DNA from: Eleginops maclovinus
Taxonomy: Eukaryota; Chordata; Actinopteri; Perciformes; Eleginopidae
NCBI RefSeq assembly: GCF_036324505.1
Contig: NC_086365.1
Coordinates: 4,336,655-4,400,654, forward strand
Length of the DNA stretch: 64,000 nt
Direction: 5' to 3'
Shown one piece after another: positions 1 to 64,000 of the stretch (the first letter of the stretch is position 1; every line of letters begins with the position of its first letter). The notes beneath the pieces are model-generated. The model made no database searches. It saw only the letters and a program-made list of their open reading frames with translations, and was not told where the DNA came from. A program made the translations under genes and the position numbers.

Positions 1-2857
1 GAAGAGAGCGGACTGACCTGCAGAGAAGATGTGACTAAAATCAAAAAGAATAAGATTACAGAGAATAAAACAGAGTGATGTTTCAAGAGACAGATTTTCT
101 GGAGTGAGGTAAAATAAGAAGGCAAAGAATAGGACCGCCCAAGAGAGGAAGGGAGACCATTAGGATAAGAGATAATGCAGGACGACTGAACAGACAGCGG
201 AGGCCTGTGCTATTTGAATATTGATCGGTGAGGTTATTTTAGCTCTTTGGCAGTCGATCCAAAAGATGCTTTGGCTGCCCACCAGAGTCTGAGCCACAAT
301 TGGTGTCCATTTTGGAAACTAAAACAACTGTTGTTTTCCAACCTTGGCTTCTTCCATCGGTTTAAATCAATCTCTGCGTGGGTCTTCATCGATAGGAAAC
401 CAACGTCTCCTAATGTGAGTGGGCGGTTGGCATTAGCATGGGGAGGCAGGTTTGCGTCTTGATCGCAAAGAGAAGATGGCCCGCGCTACAGTGGGAAGAC
501 TAATTAACAAAATGTTTTTTGTCTCTTGTGTTACCATCGCATGGGAGGTTTTGCTCTCCACAGTGCATAGTCGGATGCGGCAGGTTACCACGGCAACCTG
601 GTCGCTAAGCAACGTGGGCATCATAAACAGATTCCTCACTACCAAAATGAGTCACTTCTCTTTCTCTCTCTTTTGCCCTCTTATGCACTTAACATTTAAA
701 CAAAATGACAAAACTTTCATTCAAGTACCCTCATTCATTAGCATTTACCAAATGCCTGAATTTTACACGAGTTTGCCTCTCGTAGCATTCAATCAAATGT
801 TTGAGAAGGATGAAGGCAAGAGCTTGAGCTTTTGGATAAGTGTTGTGCATGTAGTGGTGCGTAATTACAGAGGAGTCACTGATCTCCAGTGTCTCAAAGT
901 GCTTTATTAAACAGACACTGGGTGACATGCTGTGAGTCATTAGACACTGCTGTTGAAACCCTAATCACAGTGTAGGCACACAGTCACACACACAGGCTCA
1001 TGAGGCTCCTCACTTACAGACTATTTCACCAAATCATACCATAAAACGAAAACCCATGAGTGAATATCCACTCGTACTTAAAGATCGTATGCTACAATGG
1101 TCTAATTCCAATGCTGTTCTGCTGCCATTATGCAATCAGTCACTTGGCATTTCCAAGAATGTTTCGAGTTGAATGATGAAACGCATTATGTCCACTGCTG
1201 AATAAACAACATACATTTCTACCAGGTAATTTATTCTGATGGCGTCCCGCTCTACAGTGGGCCTCTCAGAGTTACTGGCTTGTTGCAGTTTGATTAATAT
1301 TGAGAGTGGACTTTGAAATATTACCTCCTTCAGTCAAAATCCAATTGCATAGTGACAGTAGAGACTGAAAAGTTACATTGGAGCTCATAATTATTTACAG
1401 GATTGGGAAGTATTTATTGAAAACGCACAGAATGAAAGAAACCTCTTTCTTTTAATTCATTCACATTGTCATACAAATACTTATATATTGTATATACTTA
1501 TGAGTTGTTTATACTGTAGTTCCGTAATTACATGTTCTCTTACACATTTTTGTATAATTACCTTAAATAGCATACCGGATGTATAGATTTATTAATGTTG
1601 TATCGCAAATGTTGATTCAAATACATATTTCTTTCTGATTCATCCCCTGTTACTGGCTGTGCTGAGAGAATACTTAGGGTTTTATCTTATCATCTTACTC
1701 TCATTACAAAACACTTAAATGCTCCTATGCATGGGCTGTTGCTGTCCTGGTCTGTGTAAAAAGAAATGGCAGTTCCTTCTATGGGTGAAATCTTAAAGCC
1801 TCAATCAGAGCTCCTCCGTCTGCTTAAGTATGTAACGCATTTTGAAATGGCAATGTTATCTTACCATGTATACACATTAGGGAGGGGGGAGGGCACAGAG
1901 TCTAAAATGTAACTTGAAATGAAAGTGACGCTGGGGCACCAATAAGCACATTTTACTTTTTGTTGTATCCCAATGATCCAACATATATGTAACAATTGTT
2001 TCACATGTGGTATTTCCTGTGGCTTCTCTTGGTTGAAATGTGCTCATTCTGGTGCACCAATCCCACTAATAATACTGTATAATCCCCAATATGTACTCAC
2101 CCGGTGCCTTGATCACCCAGTGCCCCAAACTGCCTTCAAATAAATAAATAATGCTGATCTGATTATTTTATTAAATAAATAACAAAAACAGCTAGAAAAT
2201 AAATGTTTAATTCAATAATATATATCAATAGCTTCAACCAGACTGTTTGGAGAATTAAATACAAATATAAAAAGAGACTTAAATAAACTTTTGAAGCATA
2301 TGGCACATTTCCCTTGAAAATGTATAATATTTAGTTTGTTGTGATTCGATGTTGTGTTAACATATTTCCGTCTCTGAAAGCCTTTAACATTTTAAATCAA
2401 TAATGTTGCAGACAATGTTAAATCACTGACCTAGAGATAGTGTTTCTGATTTTGGCTACCGGTGACTCACCACTTCCTGGAGTGTGTACTGTGTGCCTAC
2501 AGTAGCTGCTTTTGTCAGCCCAGCTGTCGCACTCTCTGTGTGGCTCCAGCTTTGTTTTTGTGATGAAACTTATCAGACATACAGTATATGCACACAGGGT
2601 GTGTGTGCTTTTGATCTCACTCATTATTGCTCTCCATCTAATGTCATATCTTGTCCCATTCAGGCAGCTGTGAAACTACAACGTGTCTTCACGCGATAAT
2701 TGATAGTTCACATTGTTCTGTTGATTTTTCTTTTTTTGTCTTTAGAATCCAACATTTTCTTGCCGTCTCGCTTCATCAACAACAGTTCAGTGTGATGAGT
2801 GTGAAATAAATGCTGAAGATATATCAAAACATCGCTGCCAAAACGCTGTCTCTCAGA

Positions 2858-3367
2858 CAGGATTGGGAGTAACACATTACTACGTAAACAGGATACCAAA
2901 AAAGTAACGCTGTTCCCTTAGAGCTACCGTAAAAAATACGTACCGTAATCAGATTGGTGTTACAAAACAATCTTACAATGTATCATTAGAGATAAGTATA
3001 TTATAGGCCGCGGTGCTGCCTACTTTCATTCTTATTATTTTAAATATCTATTGTTAATGCAGTATGAGGACAACTGTTCTATTAAAACAAAAATACAGTT
3101 TGCTTTTAATTAATATATTAAACTGAAACACTTTTTGTAAACTCTACTATTCTGTACTCTACTAGGTCTAGCCTACATTTAAGAGATCATATTTTTTCTG
3201 TTTTCTTACATAATACACATGAAACATTTGAATTATATTTATTTTTTCGTGTATTTATTTGTATCCCACTGCTCCACAGCCTCCTTAGGCTACTGATTCT
3301 ATTAATTTTTAACAGGTGACCATTAATTATAAGGCATTACATTTTTAAAGTAACCCTCCCAACCCTG
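2858..3367. mobile_element. hAT-like MITE with 8-bp target site duplication
   Basis: The left end reads CAGGATTGGGAGTAAC and the right end GTAACCCTCCCAACCCTG, which are imperfect inverted repeats. The flanks CTCTCAGA (2850-2857) and CTCACAGA (3368-3375) match at 7 of 8 positions, the 8-bp duplication typical of hAT transposition. There is no transposase frame, so it is non-autonomous. Pieces of the same family lie at about 50243 and 54060. Confidence 0.75.
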
Positions 3368-4010
3368 CTCACAGATAAAGTGGGATCTTAAGCATCAAAC
3401 AATCTTTAAAAACTTCTATAACCCAAGACATGGCGACATACAGTACATCTATGTGTCGGATTAGCTGTGTGTGCAGAAGCTCCATGTCAACATCCCAGCC
3501 GGGTACAAAGTAATTGGGAGTTGTTTGCAGCCAGCTGGCACACAGATAGCATGCTTTGCTGGAAGAGGCTGCTGGAGGAGCAATGGGCTGTCAAACCAGC
3601 ACACAGCAGCCGATAGCGAGACTCGCACCACCCTCTAACAAGTCACTTTCTGCCAAGTTTGTTAGGGTTTTTTCCTGTCCAAAAGGCCGTGGACTGTTCA
3701 TGCTGTGTAGCTTATTGCCTTAGACTATTCCTGTGGAGGAAACATGAACATATGTAGCCCTTATTTATTCCATTTTGTTAAGTTGTTATTGTCATATCAA
3801 GTGTTCAGGACTAAAGCCCCTTTTTAAAATAATAAAAACGTCTCACGGTTTTGTTTACTCGGTTTGGTAGTTCTGGCTTTCCAGTGATCACAGCTATCAC
3901 TCAAGTTAGGGACAGATAAGCTGGCATGTTTAAAGTGCACTAGGAGCTTAATTTTCCAAAAGCATCCTTTTTTTCTGGGTTAATGATTTAAAACTTAACT
4001 GTAACTCAGA

Positions 4011-4178
<168 letters not shown>

Positions 4179-7100
4179 TCTTTCTCACCACTCTCCTCCT
4201 GGCTCCCTACAGGCTGAGCAGGATAGATCTGACTAAAGTGCTGCCAGTCACAACAGCAGATGCTCATGTTTCCTCAGCTCTCCCGTGCCTCCATGCACAT
4301 CAGTGAGATGGCAGGTGTGTGAGTGTGTGTGTTCTCTACTGGCAGGACTAGATGCTCTAATCAGACTGCCAGGAACAACGTGTGTCAAAAAAGCAAGTGT
4401 GCTCTTGTACGCAGTATCTCTGTGGTGGTAACAAAATGCAAAATCAGAGAAGAGTTACATTGAAGTTTCAAATCAATATCCCAGATATAAAGGATGCTTT
4501 TGGATGGATGAGTGTAATTTGTGCTCTTAGTGCACTTTAAACGTGACAGATGATCAGTCCCCTATCATAAATTGAGTGACAGCCCAGCCAGTAACGCTGG
4601 AAAGCCTGAACTCCTAGATTTTAATTTTTAAAAAGCTGTGTGTAAGAGCAGTTGCCAGTAATGAGTTCAGATCAGGGTACTACTTTTTCTCCACTGGGTT
4701 CATGTGTTTTTAGTATAGACCAATGCACACATGAATCATATACAAAGTCTGACACTCTCTTTATTCTTTTTTGTTTCCTATTGTACAAGCCACTGCACAC
4801 ATGTCTTTCACTTCAATTCAAAGCTTCTCCATTTATGATCTACTTATATATTTGCATGTGTTAGAAGTGTTTGGTTCAAAGAGAAAGAAAACACACATTC
4901 ATCTGCATCTTCCTATATAGACCCTTACATTCAAACACCCCCATACTCCATACGCTCCTTTATTCCTGAGCTATTCTCTTGCAGTGACAGTAAATACTTC
5001 AAAGAATAGTTGGCACAAAAGCTATATACTGTACGTCTTTGTTTTTTCATACAGGAACTAAATCCTAGTCTACGGCAAAAAGCTACACAGCATGAAGGAG
5101 ACATAGATAATCATCACTATCTGTTCAGTAACTCTGCAATATGTTCTCATTAGTCATCCTAAAGCAGCTTGCAGAAATGATAAAATGTTCTGCCAGCTTA
5201 CTAAGAGGTGCTATTTTTGTCCTTATTTATTCTTATTACTTACAAGACTTTCTATTCATAGGGTGTATCATTCTTCAAGGTGGAAATGCTGTAAATCTGA
5301 CAACACCCAAAAGAACCATGTTGGAAAACTATGGTTTTTCACATGAACGTTTTTTTTTTCACATTTTGTTGGAAAAGTGCAACAGCTCCTGACCTTTGAG
5401 TCTTTGACCTGTTGTTCTCCTGGGGAGAACCTCATTATTGAATGCATGTTCCTCTGTGGTGTGTGTGGGGATGTGTGTGTGCAAATGTGTTAACTCAGAG
5501 GAGTCAAAGGCAGGATCAGCTAGTCATTTATTATGGTCCACCTACAAGTAAATGGTTAGATCTCGCATATACTATTTTTAATTGAAGGAGTTGATTGAAG
5601 GCTCTACAGTTTCATTCAACTCATATTTTCAACTAAAACGACTTCAAGTAAGAGGAAGTTGTCTGCAAATGAAATCTTTACATTTCACTGTAGTTGTGTG
5701 TGTAAGAAATAGACTTGAATAAACACTAGTAGCATCTATTGGTAATATTACTATTGTATTTGTTCCTTAGACATATTCTAGATGGATGACTGAAACACTC
5801 ATTATGTGCCTGGTTGATTTTATATTAACGCTCACCTTTTTATGGCAGCCATGTTTTGCTCTTTGCTTTGGGACCTCGGAAAAACCCAAAAAACCTATCG
5901 GCCTCTGCGATTTATGTGATGATGCATTGAGCTTAGATACAGTAGCGGTGTTTCCGGGGTGTATCACCATCGATGTGTTTGGGACCACAGCATCAGGTTA
6001 GTAGTTTGTTAGATTGATTGAAACACACACCCCAATTTGTCTTTCCGCCAATGACCTGACTGGAAACCGGCACTATGTTTCCATTAAGTCGATGCAGCTG
6101 TGGAGCCATTGGAAACTGACAGCCTAATCAGCCAAGGCATTTGTACATCTGCGATAAAATGACCACTATAACCCGCCTGTGGAAGCCATATTCCCACAAA
6201 AGAATCAAAACACTGCATGGATGATATGATGTACACCACAAAGGTTTAGTAATTAGAGTCCAAATCTTTTTTCCCTTTACTGACATATGCTTGCTTGCTG
6301 ATGCGCTTTAATGCTGCCTTCAATTTACATTAGAAGTCAGAGGTTGGACCATTGTAGAGTATAAACAAATTCAGGGCCAGGTTATAAAAGGAGTCTTCTT
6401 CAACACTTGGTTTGTAGGAGTGATTTTCTTCCTTTGAGCCTATGAAGACTTGCAAGGTCAAGCGTTATTCTTAGGTGACAAGAACCAAAGCCTGTGATGA
6501 ACCTCGAGATCCCAACTTGAATCTAAAATTGGCATTGTAAAGTAACATCTACTGCCCTATCAGTGAGAGCTCATGGTTATTTGGGGATTGCACCTGCCCT
6601 AAACCCTAGTAATAGCTAGGTTTTTTTGGTGTTCCGAAGGCCCTCAGGCTGTTCATGCCCCTTCATTCATTTTTGGGTAATATTCACTTGAACGCCTTCT
6701 AACTCCTCTAGCCCTTTGTTTGGTTTTTAATCTTCTGGACCCCCTTCCCACCCAATCATTGGCCTTCAGTAATGGACCTCCTGTCTTTACAAGAACTCTC
6801 ATTCTCCCAAATGTTTATTTATTTTTTTGTATTTTATTTATTTGCCTGACTATTTTCCATTACCAAACATATAATGCATATTTCTAAATACAGTTGATTT
6901 CAAACAATTCAGGGAAGTTTTAGTCCAACAGGACCAGGGAGTGACGTCCCATCCGAGCTGACTGCAGCACAAGTCGGAAAAAGATGGCCGCCTGCTGGAG
7001 AGTAGTTTGCCTTGTTTACAGCTTTAGCGGTCACTTCGGGTTAGCCATTGTTAGCGATACCGGTTGAACTATGCTTTATTTTGTATTTTGGGAACATCGA

Positions 7101-7248
7101 AGCAACATAAACATGGTGTTCTCTTAATGTTCGTGTGCGGATACTCCATTTTGAATGATGATCCAGTTGAAATTTCTGATTGGAAACCCGAATACTCCCA
7201 CTTCACAGTACAACTGGACCGCACTGTAACACCAAAGAAGATGCAGAA

Positions 7249-7249
<1 letters not shown>

Positions 7250-7320
<71 letters not shown>
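7250..7320. repeat. (CA)n microsatellite, about 71 bp
   Basis: Uninterrupted AC dinucleotides in the intron before E1, seen directly. Confidence 0.99.
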
Positions 7321-7323
<3 letters not shown>

Positions 7324-8798
7324 TATGTCACCTAGCTAGCCGTGACTTCTCTCAGTTGCTGCTGAATAAGTCACAACTGAGAGGCTGTGTGGAGGTAACC
7401 GTGTTTTAGACCAGAAGAGTGTCAACCCCTGGCATGCATTATGGGATGCCATGGTGTTCAGGCAAGAGTGATCTGAAGCCAGATCTGCAAGAGGCAGTTT
7501 TCATTATCAAAATGTTGCCTCGGCACCGATTGATTATGCAGTATGGGGGGCTACAGAAAGAAGGAGCAACAGGGCAGAAACTAGAAGCTAAGTGTGTGTG
7601 TGGAAATGCCTATTTTATGGATGACTATGTGTTTGGAGTCAGTATTAAAGATGATTGATGTTTTTTTTCCCCTTTTGTGCTCTCTCAACCATCAATCTGT
7701 TGTCTCCCTGATGGGTTAATCACATGAATTATGTATAGTTGGTCTTATTGTGAGTCTAATATAATATCATCCGAGTGGTGTTAGAGTTTTAGTGCTTTTG
7801 GATGAGTGATTTCAGAAATTGCAACAAAGACACGCACACTTGGTGTCATGTTTAAGGTCTGATTTTGCGACTAATATCAGCGTGCAATCCACCATCTGAC
7901 TTTGCCTCTCAGATTCTCGTGACTGTCTTGTTAAATATGAACACAGAATTAATTCAATAACTCTTTGCTTCAATCCCCCTTCCTCCTCCTCTCATTTTAT
8001 CAATTAATTTACTGTCTTGCCCCCATCAAGTCTCTGCTGTTGCTGTGTGATTCGGAACACGTAACACCGTACACATAAGCAGGAATAGCAGGATTTGATA
8101 TTTCCCGGGGGAAATTAATAGTAAAGTGCATTTCTGGACCAGGTACAGATTAAAAGCTGAGCCCATTATAAATCCATTAACCCAGTCATTAGCACTAGAT
8201 CAGGAAGAAGATAGAATAGGTGAGTATCTAATTATAGCCCAGCATTGTGTCACAGCCAGTTCTCATTCATACCTGCAGGTGCTGAGAGGGAATGAGATAT
8301 TTTCCCATGAACACACCGATCCAGTGCCAGCAGCACCTTCTTTGAGATTTGGAAGTCATTACTTCACATGTGGCTTTGACATTGAATTATTCATATTTAC
8401 TAACTTGAGTTAGGGTTAGGGATGGATGTTCTCCAGCGGCACAGTTGGAGTTTGTAATTCTTATCTAAAAATAAATTGACTTTTTCAGATTTTTTACTTT
8501 TAATTGTATTGCAATTTTTATTATTTTTATTTAATTGTGATTTTAAAAAATGTGCAGTGTATCATCTTACATTCTTGGTATTGTGTTGTCCTTGCAACGG
8601 AATTTTTCTCTGTGCCTTGCTCTCCATTTTTGAATCCCTAAATCTGCCAATGCAAAAACCTCCTCTTTTGACAACGTGCGAGTTATGGTCAGAGCTATTA
8701 TAAAGAGGTTGAAGGTTATGTAGCTTAAGAGCCAACTATTTTTGGTATTCATGAGAATATTTAACATGATCTCACATCCTTCCTCTCTCTCCTTTCAG

Positions 8799-59954
<51,156 letters not shown>

Positions 59955-61506
59955 CCTCTGAAAAATCCTCATCACTCCCTCTCTCCGTCTCTCTCCATCT
60001 TCAAATACGGCAACCAGCATGCAGCGCTGACACCGAAATGACAAACGCCCGTTGAGAAGCACTTGTACCAAACAAACAAAAACCTGTGAGCGCTATATCC
60101 TGCCAGTTTCTCCTTTTGATACCTTAATTTTTAGGGGTTTCTTAAAGTAATTTTCCCAGGTGCAAGTGACGAAAGAAATGTTTATTTGAAAGATATCCAT
60201 TAGAAAGATAAGAAAGAACTCAACCTCCGCCTATCCTTCATCTTTTCAATGGTCCCCACCAGCTGAGATTAATTTTGATTGGCGACTTCTGAACTTCCTT
60301 TGGCTTGATGTCACGGATGAAAGAGATTGTACTGCCTTAAAGTATCGGAGGGATTTCAATCACGATGCGGGAGACTTGCTGTTTATTAAAGAGGTTGAGC
60401 AGTTGTATTCACCACTGCCAGATACAGCACTGCCTTTTGTGAGCGTGCAATTTATTTTGAATCAATTTGCAGTGGTTAGTTTTTAGGTATTTATTGTTTT
60501 GTGGTTGAGAATTTGGCTGAGATTGGCAGAACGAAATGCCAAATTGTTACATCGCAACCTCATGTCCTTCATTTGCCTCCAATGGGTTGCTGATAATAAT
60601 GTTGTCCCAGTCTGATTCTTTGTCAATAGCACTACGCAGAACATGTCTCTGAGGGTTTGAAAGATGCATCAACTGTACTTTGGCCCCATGGCTCTTTCAT
60701 GTAGATACTGTATTTGCAGTGTGGAAATCATTGTTCCGTGTTATTTTAATGCACATAAACCAACCCTTAAACTGCCACAGAGGGTCTGCCTCTGAGTGTA
60801 CAGGTTTTAAACATTATAGCTGATCTACTAATCTTCAACCCCGATTAAGAGTAGTAAATTATCTTGAATTTCCACCTTGGTGTTGGATTGATCCAATGAA
60901 AACTTTGTTGCCATAGTGCACATTAACCAATCAGGGTGAGCCTGGCTGGTGTCCTATGCATGCTCAGTGGACAAAGTCTCTAGTGCCATGTGGCCTGTGT
61001 TACAGATTAATCCCTCAGCTTTGTAGACAGTGGCTACTGAATTGAAAGAATTAAGATTTATTTGTTTTATTATTTATTTGAATGAAGCGTCTGGACAGTA
61101 TGTAACCGTTTCCTTTACTCCCTACACTAAAGAAGGTGAGTTAAAGGGAAAACGAGAATTTGTATTTTACAAAAAAAAAAACGTTTGTTTGTATTCACTG
61201 CTGTCACTTTTTAAATTAAATGACTACTATCTGCACTGCTATTCAAAGTGCAGCTGTTATTTTACAGTCTTTACAGTTTGGTCCTTCCTGAAAAACAACT
61301 TCTATATCAGTGTAGAAGTGAGGTTCGTCTTGATTTTTTGTTTTACTGTGGTATGATACCACCCGATACATCACTGCAGTCAATCCATGCTTTTGATTGT
61401 CTCTACTGCTGTATTTCATATCTTCTTTTCTCTTCAATATAAGTTCATCATGTTTCATGTTGTGTGCCTTCTCTTCTATTAGATTAGAATTTAAAAAATA
61501 CCTAAC
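59955..61506 (+). other. cacna2d1: Probable cacna2d1 3' UTR
   Basis: The sequence after the TGA has no further recognisable exon. The nearest poly(A)-type hexamer I see is ATTAAA at 60385-60390; AATAAA appears only much later (62713 and about 62854). The true 3' end cannot be fixed. The frame at 61030-61356 shows no domain and I do not call it. Confidence 0.5.
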
Positions 61507-62487
61507 TTTAAGGAACAATGTGTAATATATTTACTGAGGTTAAAGTTAATATACTGGCTTCCTCAGACACCAATGCCAGGCTGTTCTTTCCCAAAAATTC
61601 CATTCCAGTTTGCTAAGTCTGTTTTTGTTTGTGCTTGTGTAATGTTAACCACGTCTATTTCAAAACCTCATGTGGCCTGATAAGAAACAAATTACCAAGC
61701 AAACACAGCAAGCTGCAGCCATGGAATCAAGGAAACAAACTTGATCGACAGAGATAACGCTGGATTCAGCTTTGCTAAAAGCTCCATGACCCGAGACGTT
61801 GCAGAACACGTGTTAATATTGGAGACGAGTTTGGAAGATTGGGACAGCTCAGAGCCCAGAAGAGTATTAAAAGAGATGGCAAGTTGGCTCCTGGAAAGGT
61901 AAGCATTGATGTCAGGATAGCTAACCTAACTAATTAATCACATTAGGGATGTGCATTTTGAGTGAAATCAAGTTTATTACTTTCTTTAAACTATTATATG
62001 TAAGAGTGCTTGAGTATTTCACACACAGCCAGTGAATTAAGCCAGTCTAGTGCTAGCTAACACTGTCATGCTAACAATGCTTAATGCTATCAGTCACACA
62101 CAAAGGGGTCTCGAATGAGCCACAGCTTTGTACTACCATGCCAAAAACCAGCGTGACAGAAGTATAAGACTGAAACAAAAGTTTTGAAAAAGCACTCAAG
62201 ACCATCCTAGCTACTTATGTTATCTCGGAAAATAACTGAATTTAACATACCTGTTTTAGAAGAGGTTATTCATTGGCGTAACCCTGATAAAGTTAACCAA
62301 CATTAGCAGGTTTATAATTTCCCAAAATATCTAGGTTGCATATCTATAAACCATCTGATGAACTGAGGATTTGGTGTTGCTTCTATGAATCTGGAAAGGA
62401 GGGACAACTCTTTCCAACATTTCGAATTTTGTCTGCTGTGCCAATTTTGAAATGCCAGCTTAAAGTTTTACATATTGTTCCTTTAAG
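61507..62487. mobile_element. MITE-like element with TTTAAGGAACAAT ends
   Basis: The left end TTTAAGGAACAATGTGTAA and the right end TTACATATTGTTCCTTTAA are inverted repeats with only a few differences. About 980 bp, no transposase frame. This kind of end is common in fish repeats. Confidence 0.7.
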
Positions 62488-64000
62488 CGGGAAAATGTTC
62501 ATATGATTTACTGTAGATGTTTTTTTTAAATTATTATTCTGTCCAGAGGAAATTTACAGTCGGAGGGATATTAAGAAATGCAAGTTAGCCAAACCACTGC
62601 TGCAGAGCAAAAGCAATATGTCAAAAAAGATATATAATACCAACTCTCACAGGACCAAATATAGGCACTTAGAGTAGCCCAATGTCAATGCAGTACTAAT
62701 TATCTCTGCAGGAATAAAAATATAACAACTTAATGGACTTTAGGATGAAACAAAACTGATCCTGAAGTTGCGATATGTACATCATTGCATGCTGTGTTTT
62801 TATGAATTTACAAAACACTCATAGTTAAAATATATAATATATATTTTAATTAAGGAAATAAAACATCATGAGACTGTCATAAACAAAAAGCTTTAAATAT
62901 AAAGTGACTTTAGCCAGCTGCACTTTGATGGTTTGTTGGTGTCAATGTGCAATCCCCCGATGTGATCATTTTAAAGTTCCCTGTTTCGAGTTGAGAAATG
63001 TCCATCACATGTTACAATGGTAAACATTACATTATAACTGTTTAGTGAAATCAAATACATTTAGGATTCATTGCTTTACTGCCTCATGGCACCCCCCAAA
63101 TCATAAAATGTCCCCCTGACTTACGGTTAACCGATTTCAACTTTGTTTTTCTGATCCTTTGCAGAGGAACACATTTAAGGATTTAAGTGGGGCTATATAC
63201 ACCATTTAAACAAAACCAGGGAGTGCATCTCTTAGTTGTGTAATCTATAAACACTGGCAGATGTTTGCAGGAAATTGCATAATTGTGTTGGGAATTGAAG
63301 ACAACAAATTAAATTGTGTGTACTGACCACTAACGTCGTCTCTCAACCTGGATTATTTAATTAATCCCTATTGCATCATTTTGAATAATGTCAGTTTTTC
63401 CTATGAGTATTCCTCCAAGTAGAATCAAGGAATCCATTGTATTTTATGGCAAAGCTCGACCATTACCATCAACATCTTTAATCATAAACTATAACCTTCC
63501 AACAAAAGCAATGTGGTGAAACTAACACTGGTATATATGCTCCTCATTTACTAACACTCAAAAATATCAAGTGCCATATGGGGCTTTCTTATTCTCTTGT
63601 GGAGAAACCTATAATCCTAACATAGAATTTATGCAATTTACGAAGGCATCAAGTAAGGCTCACATTTTCTCCCTGTGCTGCATGGTAGTGGCTTGATTCA
63701 CAAAAGAAAAAAACGTGTATCTGGTGTGCTATGTGTAATGTTGGGATGCATTATATTATGGATGTCAGGCATTTGTTCATAGTATGATAAGGTATGATCA
63801 GCTATTACTGCATTGCTCTTGGGGGGGACAGCATTTGGCTCCGTCCTGGTCTGAACAAAAAGAGAATCTGATTGGCCAGCGTGATCTATGAATGCACTAC
63901 TCAATATTTCTGAATGGTTCAAGCTATGTATAATCACCAAGGAACAATACTGGAGATTTAGCAAGTTTTTCTGGACTAAATCATGGATGTTTATTGCTGC
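62488..64000 (+). other. Downstream flank
   Basis: 1.5 kb, AT-rich. Two AATAAA-type hexamers (62713 and about 62854) might serve a long 3' UTR. No gene or repeat recognised. Confidence 0.6.

Noticed and set aside
8404..8424. TTAGGG-like telomeric repeats
   Set aside because: Only two imperfect units, which can occur by chance.
61030..61356. 108-residue frame after the gene
   Set aside because: AT-rich, with no domain and no plausible neighbour; most likely 3' UTR.

Overview
This window reads as vertebrate, most likely teleost fish, nuclear DNA. It is AT-rich. Short coding exons with GT-AG borders are separated by long introns. Very long CA/GT microsatellites are frequent, and there are many non-autonomous DNA transposons and tRNA-derived SINEs of types familiar from fish genomes. 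No bacterial-style operon, CRISPR array or viral gene was seen.

One protein-coding gene was recognised, on the + strand: cacna2d1, the alpha2/delta-1 auxiliary subunit of voltage-gated calcium channels. I placed 35 coding exons (called E1 to E35 here) between 8799 and 59954. Their phases all join. They add up to 2964 nt, or 987 residues plus a TGA stop. The signal peptide and roughly the first 95 residues are encoded upstream of the window, so the gene is 5'-partial here. The layout is: positions 1-8798, intron; E1-E5, N-terminal region ending with the RRR gabapentinoid-binding motif; E6-E11, von Willebrand A (VWA) domain with an intact MIDAS; E12-E20, Cache-type region; E21-E31, the rest of alpha2 up to the alpha2/delta cleavage point; E32-E35, the delta peptide and a C-terminal GPI-anchor-type tail; after 59954, 3' UTR and flank.

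The most interesting signals concern alternative processing of this gene. (1) A pair of similar, equally spaced 9-nt microexon candidates (38962-38970 and 40549-40557), each with a GCAAGT donor, lies exactly where mammalian alpha2/delta-1 has its alternatively spliced region B. (2) A second, in-frame terminal exon (58006-58107) could replace the last exon and supplies a different tail that again looks like a GPI signal. It lies between two copies of one hairpin MITE. (3) The intron between E33 and E34 has the signature of a U12-type (minor spliceosome) intron. (4) A long inverted repeat flanks E8-E10, which code for the VWA core, and could favour circular RNA. (5) The intron between E24 and E25 is about three quarters (GT)n.

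The rest is intron and repeat: hAT-like and piggyBac-like MITEs, a MITE carrying a 24-bp palindrome centred on a CRE, two SINEs, and at least eight long dinucleotide tracts. The many VCVC/HTHT reading frames are only translations of these tracts.
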